Origin: Pseudomonas baltica
GTDB lineage: Bacteria > Pseudomonadota > Gammaproteobacteria > Pseudomonadales > Pseudomonadaceae
Direction of reading: 5' to 3'
Assembly: GCF_031880315.1 (NCBI RefSeq)
Contig: NZ_CP134771.1
Location: 1,116,001-1,180,000 of the forward strand
Length of the DNA stretch: 64,000 bases
Position numbers and translations under genes: made by a program. A model generated the notes under the pieces. The model made no database searches. It worked only from the letters and a program-made list of their open reading frames with translations, and was not told the origin of the DNA. This document shows positions 12,099 to 20,185 of the stretch, piece after piece; within the stretch, counting starts at the first letter, position 1; the number at the start of each line of letters is the position of its first letter.

Positions 12099-12466
12099 AT
12101 CCAGACTCCTGCCAGAACGATTAGCACCACGGAGATGGCGATAACGATTTTCGAGCCCAGTCGGCCGCCTTCCAGCGTCTCGCCGATACCCGAATCCATG
12201 AGCAAATGGCGTATACCGGCCACCATGTGATACAGCAGCGCGGACAGCAGAGCCCAGATCACCAGCTTCACAAGCGGGCTGGTCAGGTACGCTTTCACAT
12301 CGTTGAAACCGTCTTCCGACCCCAGCGACTTGGCCAATGCGTAGAGCATGATGGCGAGGCCGACGAAGAGGATGATCCCGGTAACACGATGAAGGAATGA
12401 CGTAACGCCAGTGATCGGGAGTTTGATGGTCCTTAGGTCTAGGTTTACAGGTCGTTGGCTATTCAC
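12092..12466 (-). CDS. sdhC: Succinate dehydrogenase cytochrome b556 subunit
   Basis: 124 residues. It opens with a GTG codon (MNSQRPVNLDL when initiated), the conserved pseudomonad N-terminus. It has three membrane helices. LHRVTGIILF carries the conserved SdhC motif with quinone-site residues, and LYHMVAGIRHLLMD holds the heme-ligating His. It is the first gene of the sdhCDAB run, about 125 bp downstream of a recognisable promoter, with a hairpin in the leader. Confidence 0.95.
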   Translation of the reverse strand: MNSQRPVNLDLRTIKLPITGVTSFLHRVTGIILFVGLAIMLYALAKSLGSEDGFNDVKAYLTSPLVKLVIWALLSALLYHMVAGIRHLLMDSGIGETLEGGRLGSKIVIAISVVLIVLAGVWIW

Positions 12467-12556
12467 GGCTTTTTTTCACACTGAAGAGCCCCTAGCAAGC
12501 AGGGCAAGTTGTAGGGAAAGTGTACTGGTCAGGTACGCACCACCCAGGAAGTGATC

Positions 12557-12586
12557 GCCCTCGGAATGGGCAAAAAAGCCCGAGGC
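12557..12586 (-). promoter_or_regulatory. Hairpin in the sdhC 5' leader
   Basis: On the minus strand GCCTCGGGC and GCCC..CCGAGGGC can pair around a T6 loop, between the sdhC promoter and start codon. The T-run is inside the loop, so it is not a classical terminator. It may affect mRNA stability or sRNA/Hfq access, which is inference. Confidence 0.4.
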
Positions 12587-12598
12587 GGTCGGCTGCCG

Positions 12599-12627
12599 AG
12601 TATAGACAGTTAGGCTACTAATGACAA
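12599..12627 (-). promoter_or_regulatory. sigma70-type promoter for sdhCDAB
   Basis: On the minus strand TTGTCA (12627-12622) and TATACT (12604-12599) are separated by 17 bp. Both hexamers are 5/6 consensus. The predicted start is near 12592, giving a ~125 nt leader before sdhC. Confidence 0.7.
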
Positions 12628-12742
12628 CGCACTGGCCTCCCCCGAATAGCGCATTGCATTGAACCGACAAAAGGCGTAAATGGGGCTTAAGTTCGAAGAA
12701 AAAGTCATATTGCAAGGCTCCTAAAGGCGTATTTCAAGCAAA

Positions 12743-12770
12743 TTGACTTTAGGATTTATCACACTATAGT
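12743..12770 (+). promoter_or_regulatory. sigma70-type promoter for gltA
   Basis: TTGACT, a 16-bp spacer and TATAGT lie 60 bp upstream of the gltA ATG. The start codon is served by AGGAGG at 12821-12826. Together with the divergent sdhC promoter this accounts for most of the 363-bp sdhC-gltA gap; nothing else in the gap looks like a gene. Confidence 0.7.
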
Positions 12771-12829
12771 GGTGCGGGCCCTGCGTGGGGGGTTCTGTCT
12801 GATGATACCAAGCATTAATAGGAGGCCAC

Positions 12830-14119
12830 ATGGCTGACAAAAAAGCGCAGTTGATCATCGAGGGCGCAGCCCCCGTCGAACTGCCGATTTTAACCGGCAC
12901 CGTGGGTCCAGAAGTCATCGATGTCCGGTCGCTTACGGCCTCGGGCCTGTTCACTTTCGACCCAGGCTTCATGTCGACCGCTTCGTGCGAGTCGCAGATC
13001 ACCTACATCGACGGCGATAAAGGCGTCCTGCTGCACCGCGGCTACCCCATCGAACAGTTGGCCGAACAGTCCGACTACCTCGAAACCTGCTACCTGCTGC
13101 TCAACGGTGAACTGCCAACCGCTGAACAGAAAGCCAAGTTCGTCAGCACCGTGAAGAATCACACCATGGTGCACGAGCAGCTCAAGACCTTCTTCAACGG
13201 CTTCCGTCGTGACGCTCACCCGATGGCGGTGATGTGCGGCGTGGTCGGTGCGCTGTCGGCGTTCTATCACGACTCGCTGGACATCAATAATCCGCAGCAC
13301 CGCGAGATTTCTGCCGTACGCCTGGTGGCCAAGATGCCGACCCTGGCAGCCATGGTTTACAAGTACTCCATGGGCCAACCCATGATGTACCCGCGTAACG
13401 ACCTGACGTACGCGGAGAACTTCCTGCACATGATGTTCAATACCCCGTGCGAGATCAAACCGATCAGCCCGGTGCTGGCCAAGGCCATGGACAAGATCTT
13501 CATCCTCCATGCCGACCACGAACAGAACGCCTCGACCTCTACCGTGCGCCTGGCGGGGTCTTCGGGTGCCAACCCGTTCGCCTGTATCGCCGCCGGTATC
13601 GCCGCGCTCTGGGGCCCCGCCCACGGCGGTGCCAACGAGGCAGTGCTGACCATGCTCGATGAGATCGGCGATGTTTCCAACATCGACACGTTCATCGCCA
13701 AGGCCAAGGACAAGAACGATCCGTTCAAGCTGATGGGCTTCGGCCATCGCGTGTACAAAAACCGCGACCCTCGCGCCACGGTCATGAAACAGACCTGCGA
13801 TGAGGTTTTGAAGGAATTGGGCATTCAGAACGATCCGCAACTCGAACTGGCCATGCGCCTGGAAGAGATCGCCCTGACCGACCCCTACTTCATCGAGCGC
13901 TCGCTGTATCCGAACGTGGACTTCTACTCGGGCATCATTCTCAAGGCGATCGGCATTCCGACCAGCATGTTCACGGTGATCTTCGCCCTGGCACGCACGG
14001 TCGGCTGGATTTCGCACTGGAAAGAAATGCTCTCCAGCCCGTACAAGATCGGCCGCCCGCGCCAGCTGTACACCGGCAAGCCTTCACGCGATGTAGTCAA
14101 GTTGGAAGATCGCGCGTAA
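12830..14119 (+). CDS. gltA: Citrate synthase (type II, hexameric)
   Basis: 429 residues, the length of the NADH-regulated Gram-negative type. It condenses oxaloacetate and acetyl-CoA to citrate, the entry step of the TCA cycle. The catalytic residues are visible: His in [13 protein letters not shown], His in [14 protein letters not shown] and Asp in [10 protein letters not shown]. The N-terminal ~50 residues form the small regulatory domain. A strong AGGAGG precedes the ATG, and a hairpin terminator follows 17 bp after the stop. It is divergent from sdhC, the usual Pseudomonas layout. Confidence 0.98.
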   Translation: MADKKAQLIIEGAAPVELPILTGTVGPEVIDVRSLTASGLFTFDPGFMSTASCESQITYIDGDKGVLLHRGYPIEQLAEQSDYLETCYLLLNGELPTAEQKAKFVSTVKNHTMVHEQLKTFFNGFRRDAHPMAVMCGVVGALSAFYHDSLDINNPQHREISAVRLVAKMPTLAAMVYKYSMGQPMMYPRNDLTYAENFLHMMFNTPCEIKPISPVLAKAMDKIFILHADHEQNASTSTVRLAGSSGANPFACIAAGIAALWGPAHGGANEAVLTMLDEIGDVSNIDTFIAKAKDKNDPFKLMGFGHRVYKNRDPRATVMKQTCDEVLKELGIQNDPQLELAMRLEEIALTDPYFIERSLYPNVDFYSGIILKAIGIPTSMFTVIFALARTVGWISHWKEMLSSPYKIGRPRQLYTGKPSRDVVKLEDRA

Positions 14120-14136
14120 GACTTCCCGCCTGAACG

Positions 14137-14167
14137 AAAAAGGCTGCCTCGATGGCAGCCTTTTTTA
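14137..14167 (+). terminator. Rho-independent terminator after gltA
   Basis: GGCTGCC/GGCAGCC stem, extended by A-T pairs, a 5-base loop (TCGAT) and a T6 tract. Confidence 0.9.
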
Positions 14168-14223
14168 TTGTCTGTCGTATGTCACAGTTGCTGAACGAGC
14201 CGACATGACCAGCAACTGTACCG

Positions 14224-14832
14224 TCAGGGTTTTTCCGCCAGTGCCTTTAGTGACTTAAGCGTCTCGAAGGGCGCATCGACGACAAATTTGTTCGCCACCC
14301 ACGACGGTACACTTCCTCCCGGCTCGGTATGCACCTGGTAGGTTACCTCGGTGCTGTCTGCACTTTTGGGGGTGAGCCTCCAGTAGCCCTCCACCTGGGT
14401 GACACGCACAAAGCCCGGCTCTTCAGGGATATAGGTGGGCACCCCCTGTAGCTTGCGCGTTACCGTACCGTCGGCACTCACAGCGGTGGTGACCTTGAGC
14501 ACCGAGTCCCGTGGCGTGACCATGATCGGCGTATTGAATTGGGTGTAGGTCCAGGCATCATCGCCTTCATGCTTGAGCAGTTTTTGCTGCTTGCATTCAT
14601 GAATCCAGGCACAGGCCCCGGCGGCGTCTTCCTGTAGCGCACGAACCTTGGCCAACGGCGCCTTGATCAAGGTCGTGCCGCGATAGGCCTTGTATTTGGA
14701 ACCAGCAATATCGCTGAGCGCCACCTGAATGCCGTCCTGATCCTTCGCCACCTGCCAGTCCTCGGCGCAAGCGACGCCCGCCAGCAACATCGAAACACCC
14801 AGTACCGCTGTCATTCGAAGCTTTGATCCCAT
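14224..14832 (-). CDS. Exported START-domain (lipid-binding fold) protein
   Basis: 202 residues. A Sec signal peptide (1-~23, MTAVLGVSMLLAGVACA) directs it to the periplasm. The remainder matches the START fold: an N-terminal DWQVAKDQDGIQV strand pattern, a central ACAWIHECKQQKLL helix, TPRDSVLKVTT, GYWRLTPKSADSTEVTYQ and the C-terminal helix SWVANKFVVDAPFETL. Such proteins bind hydrophobic ligands, but the ligand here is unknown. AAGGAAAACAAG supports the ATG. It is convergent with gltA and has no obvious functional partner. Confidence 0.8.
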   Translation of the reverse strand: MGSKLRMTAVLGVSMLLAGVACAEDWQVAKDQDGIQVALSDIAGSKYKAYRGTTLIKAPLAKVRALQEDAAGACAWIHECKQQKLLKHEGDDAWTYTQFNTPIMVTPRDSVLKVTTAVSADGTVTRKLQGVPTYIPEEPGFVRVTQVEGYWRLTPKSADSTEVTYQVHTEPGGSVPSWVANKFVVDAPFETLKSLKALAEKP

Positions 14833-14881
14833 CTTGTTTTCCTTATTGTCGAAGATCTCGCGAAACGAACACCCTCCCCAC

Positions 14882-15136
14882 TCAAGCCGCCGTCACTGCT
14901 TCCATCCAGGTCAGCAAGCGCATTGCCTCAGCGTTACTGGTGCCGCATACCTCGATATCGGCATCGAACTGCCCGCACACCGCTGGCCGCGCAGCCTGGC
15001 CGAAAATCGCGCACAGATTGGCTGCGGACAATTGCACGCAGCGCACGCCCGCAGGCTTGCCATCGGGCATTCCAGGTATAGGCGAACTGATGGATGGCGC
15101 GATGCAGCAGGCACCGCAGCCTTCACGACACTTCAT
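14882..15136 (-). CDS. YkgJ-family cysteine-cluster protein
   Basis: 84 residues. The start at 15136 gives MKCREGCGACC and is backed by GAGGTGA at good spacing; the in-frame GTG four codons upstream is not. The CxxxCxxCC pattern at the N-terminus plus later Cys residues (VRCVQLSAANLCAIFG, PAVCGQF, EVCGTS) is the hallmark of the YkgJ zinc/iron-cluster family. Its biochemical role is unestablished. Sits between two exported-protein genes with short gaps. Confidence 0.8.
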   Translation of the reverse strand: MKCREGCGACCIAPSISSPIPGMPDGKPAGVRCVQLSAANLCAIFGQAARPAVCGQFDADIEVCGTSNAEAMRLLTWMEAVTAA

Positions 15137-15244
15137 GATGACAGTCACCTCAGGCAGAAAGGGGTCGAACAGCCGCGATAGTAACCGCTAAAACGGACGT
15201 TTGAAATTGCGCCCACGAAAATTTCGCGTTCGGGCCGTTTCAAT

Positions 15245-15766
15245 TTATTGCCTGAACTTGAAGTCGAGGGCGGCGCCTTCGATGTCGCGACGGCCTTCGT
15301 TGCGAATCATCGGCAGGCCCATTTCGTTGTTCAAGATGCGGCCGTTAAGCTGGAAGTCATCAGTATCGGGCTTCTTCTCGGCGAACATCTGCGGGAGTAT
15401 GGGATTGCCCGTAGAGGGCTTCTGGGCCTCCTTGGCGGGCGGCTCGAGCTTGTCGACCATCGCCTTGGGCAGCGTCAGATCCAACTGGGCGGCGGGCACG
15501 GGTGTCGCCAGCACATCGGAGTCCTTGCGCGCCTTGCCCTTGCGCGCCACCTTGCTGGCAGGCGTTTTCTTCGCTTGCGTGGAAGCCTTGGCGGCTGACT
15601 TTGCGGACCCGGCCTTTGCGCTGGGTTTGCTGGCAGGAGAGGAGCTGGTTGAAGCCGGCGATTTTTCCGCCGCCGGCGCAGGGCTGGATGGCCCAGCGGC
15701 AAGCGTGACGGGCGCAAGAAGCGCCAAGCTCAGAAACACACAACGGAAATTCTTCAGTAGGTTCAT
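15245..15766 (-). CDS. Hypothetical exported Ala/Lys/Pro-rich protein
   Basis: 173 residues from MNLLKNFRCVFLSLALLAP, a clear signal peptide. I use this ATG rather than the 34-residue longer form, which would overlap the neighbouring regulator's coding region. Residues ~25-90 are low-complexity Ser/Ala/Pro/Lys, probably a disordered or envelope-spanning segment. The C-terminal ~80 residues look folded and include GNPILPQMFAEKKPDTDDFQ. I do not recognise a domain. A basic, repetitive region like this can mislead automatic annotation into calling it an initiation factor. Confidence 0.7.
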   Translation of the reverse strand: MNLLKNFRCVFLSLALLAPVTLAAGPSSPAPAAEKSPASTSSSPASKPSAKAGSAKSAAKASTQAKKTPASKVARKGKARKDSDVLATPVPAAQLDLTLPKAMVDKLEPPAKEAQKPSTGNPILPQMFAEKKPDTDDFQLNGRILNNEMGLPMIRNEGRRDIEGAALDFKFRQ

Positions 15767-15845
15767 GAGGCAGCCCAGCAAATGCCGAGAAAACTCTATG
15801 CTCCCCGTTCCGCTCGCGACTGGCAAGAGCCACTCGCGCGCAAAC

Positions 15846-17291
15846 CTAGAGAAAACTGCCCGACGCAACTTCCTGACACAATTGGCTGGCCAACATCCCC
15901 AGCGTCATCAGCGCCCGCTCCGCTTCGCGGTTCCACGGGATACCGCAATTGAGGCGAATGCAGTGGTTGAACTGCTCGGTATTACTGAAGATCAACCCCG
16001 GCGCAATACTGATGCCCTGCTCCAGCGCCCGGACGTGCAACTCCTGGGTGTTCACCCGACCCGGCAGGCTGACCCAAAGAATGAACCCGCCCACTGGACG
16101 GGTCATCTGCGTGCCCTCCGGAAAGAACTGCTGCACCGCCAACTGATAGGCGCTGAGATTCTTGCGATACTCTTGGCGAATGAAGCGCAGATGCCGGTCG
16201 TAGCCACCGTTCTCCAGATAACTGGCAATGCCCATCTGCGTCACGCTGCACGCCGAATGGGTGCTGAACGTTTGCAGGCGCTGGACCTCGGCCTGATACT
16301 TGCCCGCAATCATCCAACCGATCCGCACCCCTGGCGAGAGCGTCTTGGAAAAGCTCGAACAATAGATCACGTGGCCCAGTCGGTCGTAGGACTTGAGCGC
16401 CTTGTAACGCCCCTGCTCGAACATCAGCTCGCCGTAGATATCATCCTCGACGATCTGAATATCAAAATCCGATGCCAGCCGTAACAGTTGCTTCTGACGC
16501 TCCTCAGGCATGGCGCCGCCCAAGGGATTACTCAGCCGTGGGGTCAGCACGAGGGCCTTGATCGACCACTGGTTGGCCGCCAGCTGCAAAGCCTCGATGC
16601 TGATGCCGTTGGCCGGATCACTGGGAATCTCGATAACCTTCAAACCCAGCAGGTCGGCCAACTGCAAAAGCCCGTAATAGGTTGGTGACTCAGCGGCGAT
16701 CAGGTCGCCCGGACGAGTGAGCACCCGCAAGGCCATCTGCAGCGCATCGACACAGCCGTGGGTGATGACAATGTCTGCGGGGTCGACCACCACACCGGCA
16801 TCGCGCATGCGGATGGCAATCTGCCGACGCAACGGTTCGAAGCCGGGACTGAACATGTAACTGAAGGCCCGCGGACTCTGGAACCGAGTGACCTTGGCAA
16901 TTTGCTGGTGCAGCGCACGCACGGGCAGATAATCGACATGGGGCACCGCAGCGCCCAAGGGAAAAACCCCTTCGCGACGCGACTCGTCCAGCACTTGCTG
17001 GATGATGCTGCTGCGGGTCACCAGGCCAGGGCGCTCGACCCTGGCGATGTCCGGGGTGGTGGCGGTCAGCGCCGGCGTCTGGTGCACGTAATAGCCAGAT
17101 TGCGGCCGCGCGCGGATCAACCCCTGATCTTCGAGGTTGGCATAGGCCTGCAGCACTGTGGCATGGCTGACGCTGAGCTGCGCGCTCATTTTGCGCACGG
17201 ACGGCACCCGCTCCCCGGGTCGATACACGCCACGGCGAATATCTTCGGCCAACTGCTGGGCGATACGCTGATAAAGCAAAAGACTGGTCAT
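15846..17291 (-). CDS. MocR-type regulator: GntR DNA-binding domain fused to a PLP aminotransferase-like domain
   Basis: 481 residues. The N-terminal GntR winged helix spans about 1-75 (LAEDIRRGVYRPGERVPSVRKMSAQLSV). After a linker comes a fold-type I aminotransferase domain (~110-470) with the PLP Lys in SSFSKTLSPGVRIGW and SNPLGGAMPEERQ. Family members such as PdxR, GabR and TauR are transcription factors that sense PLP adducts. The target here is unknown. An inverted repeat CCGTACAC/GTGTACGG upstream (17303-17351) is a candidate autoregulatory site. Confidence 0.9.
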   Translation of the reverse strand: MTSLLLYQRIAQQLAEDIRRGVYRPGERVPSVRKMSAQLSVSHATVLQAYANLEDQGLIRARPQSGYYVHQTPALTATTPDIARVERPGLVTRSSIIQQVLDESRREGVFPLGAAVPHVDYLPVRALHQQIAKVTRFQSPRAFSYMFSPGFEPLRRQIAIRMRDAGVVVDPADIVITHGCVDALQMALRVLTRPGDLIAAESPTYYGLLQLADLLGLKVIEIPSDPANGISIEALQLAANQWSIKALVLTPRLSNPLGGAMPEERQKQLLRLASDFDIQIVEDDIYGELMFEQGRYKALKSYDRLGHVIYCSSFSKTLSPGVRIGWMIAGKYQAEVQRLQTFSTHSACSVTQMGIASYLENGGYDRHLRFIRQEYRKNLSAYQLAVQQFFPEGTQMTRPVGGFILWVSLPGRVNTQELHVRALEQGISIAPGLIFSNTEQFNHCIRLNCGIPWNREAERALMTLGMLASQLCQEVASGSFL

Positions 17292-17302
17292 GGGGCCGCG
17301 CT

Positions 17303-17351
17303 CCGTACACTGGCTGGCGCTATCCTACCACTACAGTTGCGAAGTGTACGG
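17303..17351. promoter_or_regulatory. Inverted repeat upstream of the MocR gene
   Basis: CCGTACAC (17303-17310) and GTGTACGG (17344-17351) are perfect 8-bp inverted halves centred ~36 bp upstream of the start codon. Spaced half-sites of this sort suit MocR dimers. Operator function is inferred. Confidence 0.4.
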
Positions 17352-17422
17352 GCACAGTTTTCGAATGGAGCGAATGCGCCAGCGACTACGTAGCACATCG
17401 CTCGAAGCATCCGCTTACCCGC

Positions 17423-17620
17423 TCAGAAAAGCGACACGGTAAAGCGCACGTTGTCCGAATACGCCTCCCCACCTATAACAGCGTCGATCTGTACGTCCCA
17501 AAGGATCGCCTGGGTACCCTCCCCAATACTGCGGTTGAACCACCCCTGCACAGTAGCTTTCGTCACGCGGTGTTCTAGCTGCACCACGTCCCCTGAAGGC
17601 CTAATTATTTCATTGTGCAT
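17423..17620 (-). CDS. Small hypothetical protein (doubtful)
   Basis: 65 residues from the ATG at 17620 (MHNEIIRPSGDVV), ending DNVRFTVSLF; a longer form from 17680 would have 85. It has no signal peptide, membrane segment or recognised domain, and no clear ribosome site. Base composition is lower in GC than nearby genes, like the adjoining glycosyltransferase region. The alternating polar/hydrophobic pattern is protein-like, but the evidence is thin. Confidence 0.35.
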   Translation of the reverse strand: MHNEIIRPSGDVVQLEHRVTKATVQGWFNRSIGEGTQAILWDVQIDAVIGGEAYSDNVRFTVSLF

Positions 17621-17680
17621 CTGATAGGTCGGATGCAGCACGTTGGGGCAACACAATCTGAATGCAAAGGTACACCCCAC

Positions 17681-18047
17681 ATTGATCGCACGAGTAGGAT
17701 TCTATCGTGATGGCAAGCTCCACCGGAACAGGTAGTACTAATTATTTAACTATTGAAATAATCTTGAAACATCTGCTCAGGCACTCTCAAATTAACATTC
17801 CGTTACATTTCAGGTACAAATTTCCAACCGCCACATGACAAATTTTTCACGTTCGCCGAATGATAGTTAACCCGATATTCCTGCATGCACACCTGACATC
17901 TTTGATATCGAATCAGTTTTGTCGACACGCTCCAACGCTTCAGAGAAGTATGTCAAAGCCACGGAGCCCGAACGGGTAGCGGCGAGCGATGTGAATATGG
18001 AGTTATCTTTGCAATAACACTGTAATACAGCCGTTACAGGGCGCCCT
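17681..18047. other. AT-rich intergenic stretch upstream of the glycosyltransferase
   Basis: About 370 bp with markedly lower GC than the rest of the window. It holds a perfect inverted repeat ATTATTT-N8-AAATAAT at 17741-17762. I see no convincing promoter hexamer pair or RNA gene. AT-rich tracts next to a low-GC gene are typical of acquired DNA bound by MvaT-type silencers, which is inference here. Confidence 0.4.
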
Positions 18048-18848
18048 ATGAATACCTATGTGCAACCGTCATCATCTAAAGCGACGTTCAGCATTGCACT
18101 TGTAAACTACAAAACATGCGAAATGACTAAAACCTGCCTGGAGCTTCTGCAAAAGCATCTGGTCAATACAAATGTTCCCGTATGGGTGGTGGATAACAAC
18201 TCGGCGGATGAAAGCACCGCCTACCTGCGCAGTCTGCCGTGGATCAATCTGATCGAGCGCGTACAGCCTGAAGGAGAGCTAGGGCACATCGCACATGGCA
18301 AGGCCTTGGACATGATCCTGGAGCGCATCGACACCGACTATATTCTGCTGATGCACACCGACACCTTCATTTTCGATGATCAGGTGTTCAAGCTGATGCT
18401 TGATCTCTGCACCCAGGACCCGAAGGTCGCGGCGGTTGGCTGCGTCGAGCAGCTGGATCGCGGCCTGCTGCGCACCTCTTGGCGCTTCTGTTCTCGTTAT
18501 TGCAAACACCATTATCGGCGAATGCTGCAGGCGCTGGGTGTTCCAGGGCGAATCCCCAAGCCATGGAAGGAAATACATCTGAAAAGTTTTTGCACGTTAT
18601 GGAACAGCAAGGCAATCAAACAACATGGCCTGCATTTCTGCATGGACGAACAAGTTCCGGGCTATACCCTACAAGATCGAATGACAGCTTCAGGCTATTC
18701 CATAGCGGAAATTTCGGCCCGGCGACTATTCAAGTATCTCGATCATATTCAATCAGGTACGGTCGCAGCCTGCGGCGGTTACGGCAAGGGCCATCGCCGC
18801 AATCGCATGTACGAACGCGCGATCACCCGATTGAACAAGGCGATTTAA
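18048..18848 (+). CDS. Glycosyltransferase family 2 protein
   Basis: 266 residues, cytosolic with no membrane helix. The N-terminal GT-A domain opens with a beta strand (FSIALVNYKTCEMTK), then VWVVDNNSADEST, typical of the nucleotide-sugar site. LLMHTDTFIFDD near residue 105 is in the position of the DxD metal-binding motif. The C-terminal half is basic (GYGKGHRRNRMYERA), suggesting contact with lipid head groups or polyanions. Donor and acceptor are unknown. The gene is isolated, with about 45-50% GC at its start, unlike its neighbours, so recent acquisition is plausible. AGGG precedes the ATG. Confidence 0.8.
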   Translation: MNTYVQPSSSKATFSIALVNYKTCEMTKTCLELLQKHLVNTNVPVWVVDNNSADESTAYLRSLPWINLIERVQPEGELGHIAHGKALDMILERIDTDYILLMHTDTFIFDDQVFKLMLDLCTQDPKVAAVGCVEQLDRGLLRTSWRFCSRYCKHHYRRMLQALGVPGRIPKPWKEIHLKSFCTLWNSKAIKQHGLHFCMDEQVPGYTLQDRMTASGYSIAEISARRLFKYLDHIQSGTVAACGGYGKGHRRNRMYERAITRLNKAI

Positions 18849-18850
18849 AA

Positions 18851-18898
18851 TTTATATAAAAAACAGCGGCGCTGCCAGATATTCAATCCAGCAGCGCC
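18851..18898 (-). terminator. Rho-independent terminator after the ompA-like gene
   Basis: On the minus strand GGCGCTGC/GCAGCGCC arms (18898-18891 and 18875-18868) with a 15-base loop are followed by a TGTTTTTT tract. It lies just past the OmpA-family stop codon. On the + strand there is no T-run, so it need not terminate the glycosyltransferase. Confidence 0.75.
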
Positions 18899-18914
18899 AT
18901 TGTCGATGCAGCAC

Positions 18915-19733
18915 TTATCGCGCTTCCCCGAGCACTCCCTGATTATCGGAGAATACAACTTCGACCCGTCGGTTCAACGCCCTTCCCCGCTCCGACGCAT
19001 TGGCCTCGACAGGATATTGATCGCCATACCCCTGGACCTCGATGCGTTTTTCATCGATGCCCAAGTCCACCAGCATGTCCGCCACCGCCTGCGCGCGATC
19101 TCGGGACAGACTAAGATTGAAGCTCTTTTCCCCGGTGTTGTCGGTATAGCCCTCGATACGAATGGTACGTTTCAAGTTGGCCTGCAGGTACTGCACCAGC
19201 TTCAAGAGGGTGCGGTTGGCAGAGGGCTGCAGTTCAGCCTCACCGCTATCGAACAGTACGTCGCCGAGGGTCAATACCACGCCGCGATCGGCATCGGTGG
19301 TGGTCAGGCTCATGATCTGGTCTTCGACCCACTGATCCTGCTGACGCACACTGGCCAACCGCGATTCACGCAACGCCGATTGCAGACGCTGACGATCCAG
19401 CTCGAGCTTGGCCAAACGCTCCTGATTCAACTCCAGTACCGTATGCAGGCGAGCAATCTCGCTGTAGCGCTCGCTCAGGTAAGCATAGTGCGCCACATCA
19501 CTGCCTGACCCCCAGTACGCGGACAGGCGCTGGGCGCGCTTGAGTGAGTCTTCGGCACGGGCAACATCCTTCGGCGCCAGACGCTGCGCATTGGCATCGG
19601 CCTGTATGGCCTGATAGCGGTCACCGGCTTGCTGCAAAGCGCCCTCGGGCGAGGAAGATACCGCACAACCAGACAGGGCCAACAGGCAGGCAGTCATCAT
19701 CGGCGCAGCCATCTGCAAAGACTTCAAAATCAT
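18915..19733 (-). CDS. OmpA-family lipoprotein with N-terminal DUF4398-like segment
   Basis: 272 residues. A lipobox LSGC at about residue 23 marks a lipoprotein signal peptide. A helical DUF4398-like region (~30-150) is followed by an OmpA C-terminal peptidoglycan-binding domain (~150-265): LTLGDVLFDSGEAEL, IRIEGYTDNTGEKSFNLSLSRDRAQAV, and the RxxNRRVEVV ending (GRALNRRVEV). It probably tethers the outer membrane to the cell wall. It overlaps the upstream DUF4398 lipoprotein gene by four bases (ATGA), so the two are co-translated. Confidence 0.9.
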   Translation of the reverse strand: MILKSLQMAAPMMTACLLALSGCAVSSSPEGALQQAGDRYQAIQADANAQRLAPKDVARAEDSLKRAQRLSAYWGSGSDVAHYAYLSERYSEIARLHTVLELNQERLAKLELDRQRLQSALRESRLASVRQQDQWVEDQIMSLTTTDADRGVVLTLGDVLFDSGEAELQPSANRTLLKLVQYLQANLKRTIRIEGYTDNTGEKSFNLSLSRDRAQAVADMLVDLGIDEKRIEVQGYGDQYPVEANASERGRALNRRVEVVFSDNQGVLGEAR

Positions 19734-20083
19734 TTCCCCTCCTGCAACTGCTTGCGCAGGCGGTCGATACGGACATTGCTGGCCGCTAGTTGATCCTGGC
19801 TCTTTTGCGTCAGCACTTTGGCTTCGGCGACGCGAGCATCGAGCTCGGCTTGTTCCGCTTGCAGACGCGCAGCCTTGAACGCCCCGTCGGCCATATCACT
19901 GCGCGCCTGAGTCATTTTCTCGAGCGCAAGCTTGAACTCGGCAGTATCCTCGGTGGCGCCGACCGCTCGGGCCTGGTCCAGCGCCTGATCAGCCAGGCGC
20001 ATTTGCTCGACGGGCGCCGGAGCACTGGCGCAGCCGCCCAGCGCAAGGGCGCCAAGCAGCAGGTAAAACGGGTGAACTCTCAC
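19730..20083 (-). CDS. DUF4398 lipoprotein
   Basis: 117 residues. The lipobox LGGC at residues ~15-18 ends a signal peptide, followed by a DUF4398 region that is largely helical and probably coiled coil (ADQALDQARAVGATEDTAEF, ARLQAEQAELDARVAEAKVL). Function is unknown. Its coupling to an OmpA lipoprotein points to an envelope role. Confidence 0.85.
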   Translation of the reverse strand: MRVHPFYLLLGALALGGCASAPAPVEQMRLADQALDQARAVGATEDTAEFKLALEKMTQARSDMADGAFKAARLQAEQAELDARVAEAKVLTQKSQDQLAASNVRIDRLRKQLQEGK

Positions 20084-20107
20084 AAAAACTTCCTTTGAGC
20101 GAAAACC

Positions 20108-20163
20108 AAAAAAGCCCGGCCACTCGGGCTGCCCCCTACAGGACAGCCCGCAATGACCGGGCT
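20108..20163 (-). terminator. Terminator after etfA (nested stem)
   Basis: On the minus strand AGCCCGG pairs with CCGGGCT, followed by T6. A second CGGGCT/AGCCCG stem lies inside the loop. Confidence 0.85.
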
Positions 20164-20185
20164 CTTTATAAGTGAAGCCGCTGGA

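Noticed and set aside
12476..12715. 79-codon minus-strand ORF in the sdhC-gltA gap
   Set aside because: It covers the sdhC promoter and leader and has no ribosome site.
15245..15766. Annotation of the Ala/Lys/Pro-rich protein as translation initiation factor 2
   Set aside because: It has a signal peptide and no GTPase motifs; only low-complexity composition resembles the IF2 N-terminus.
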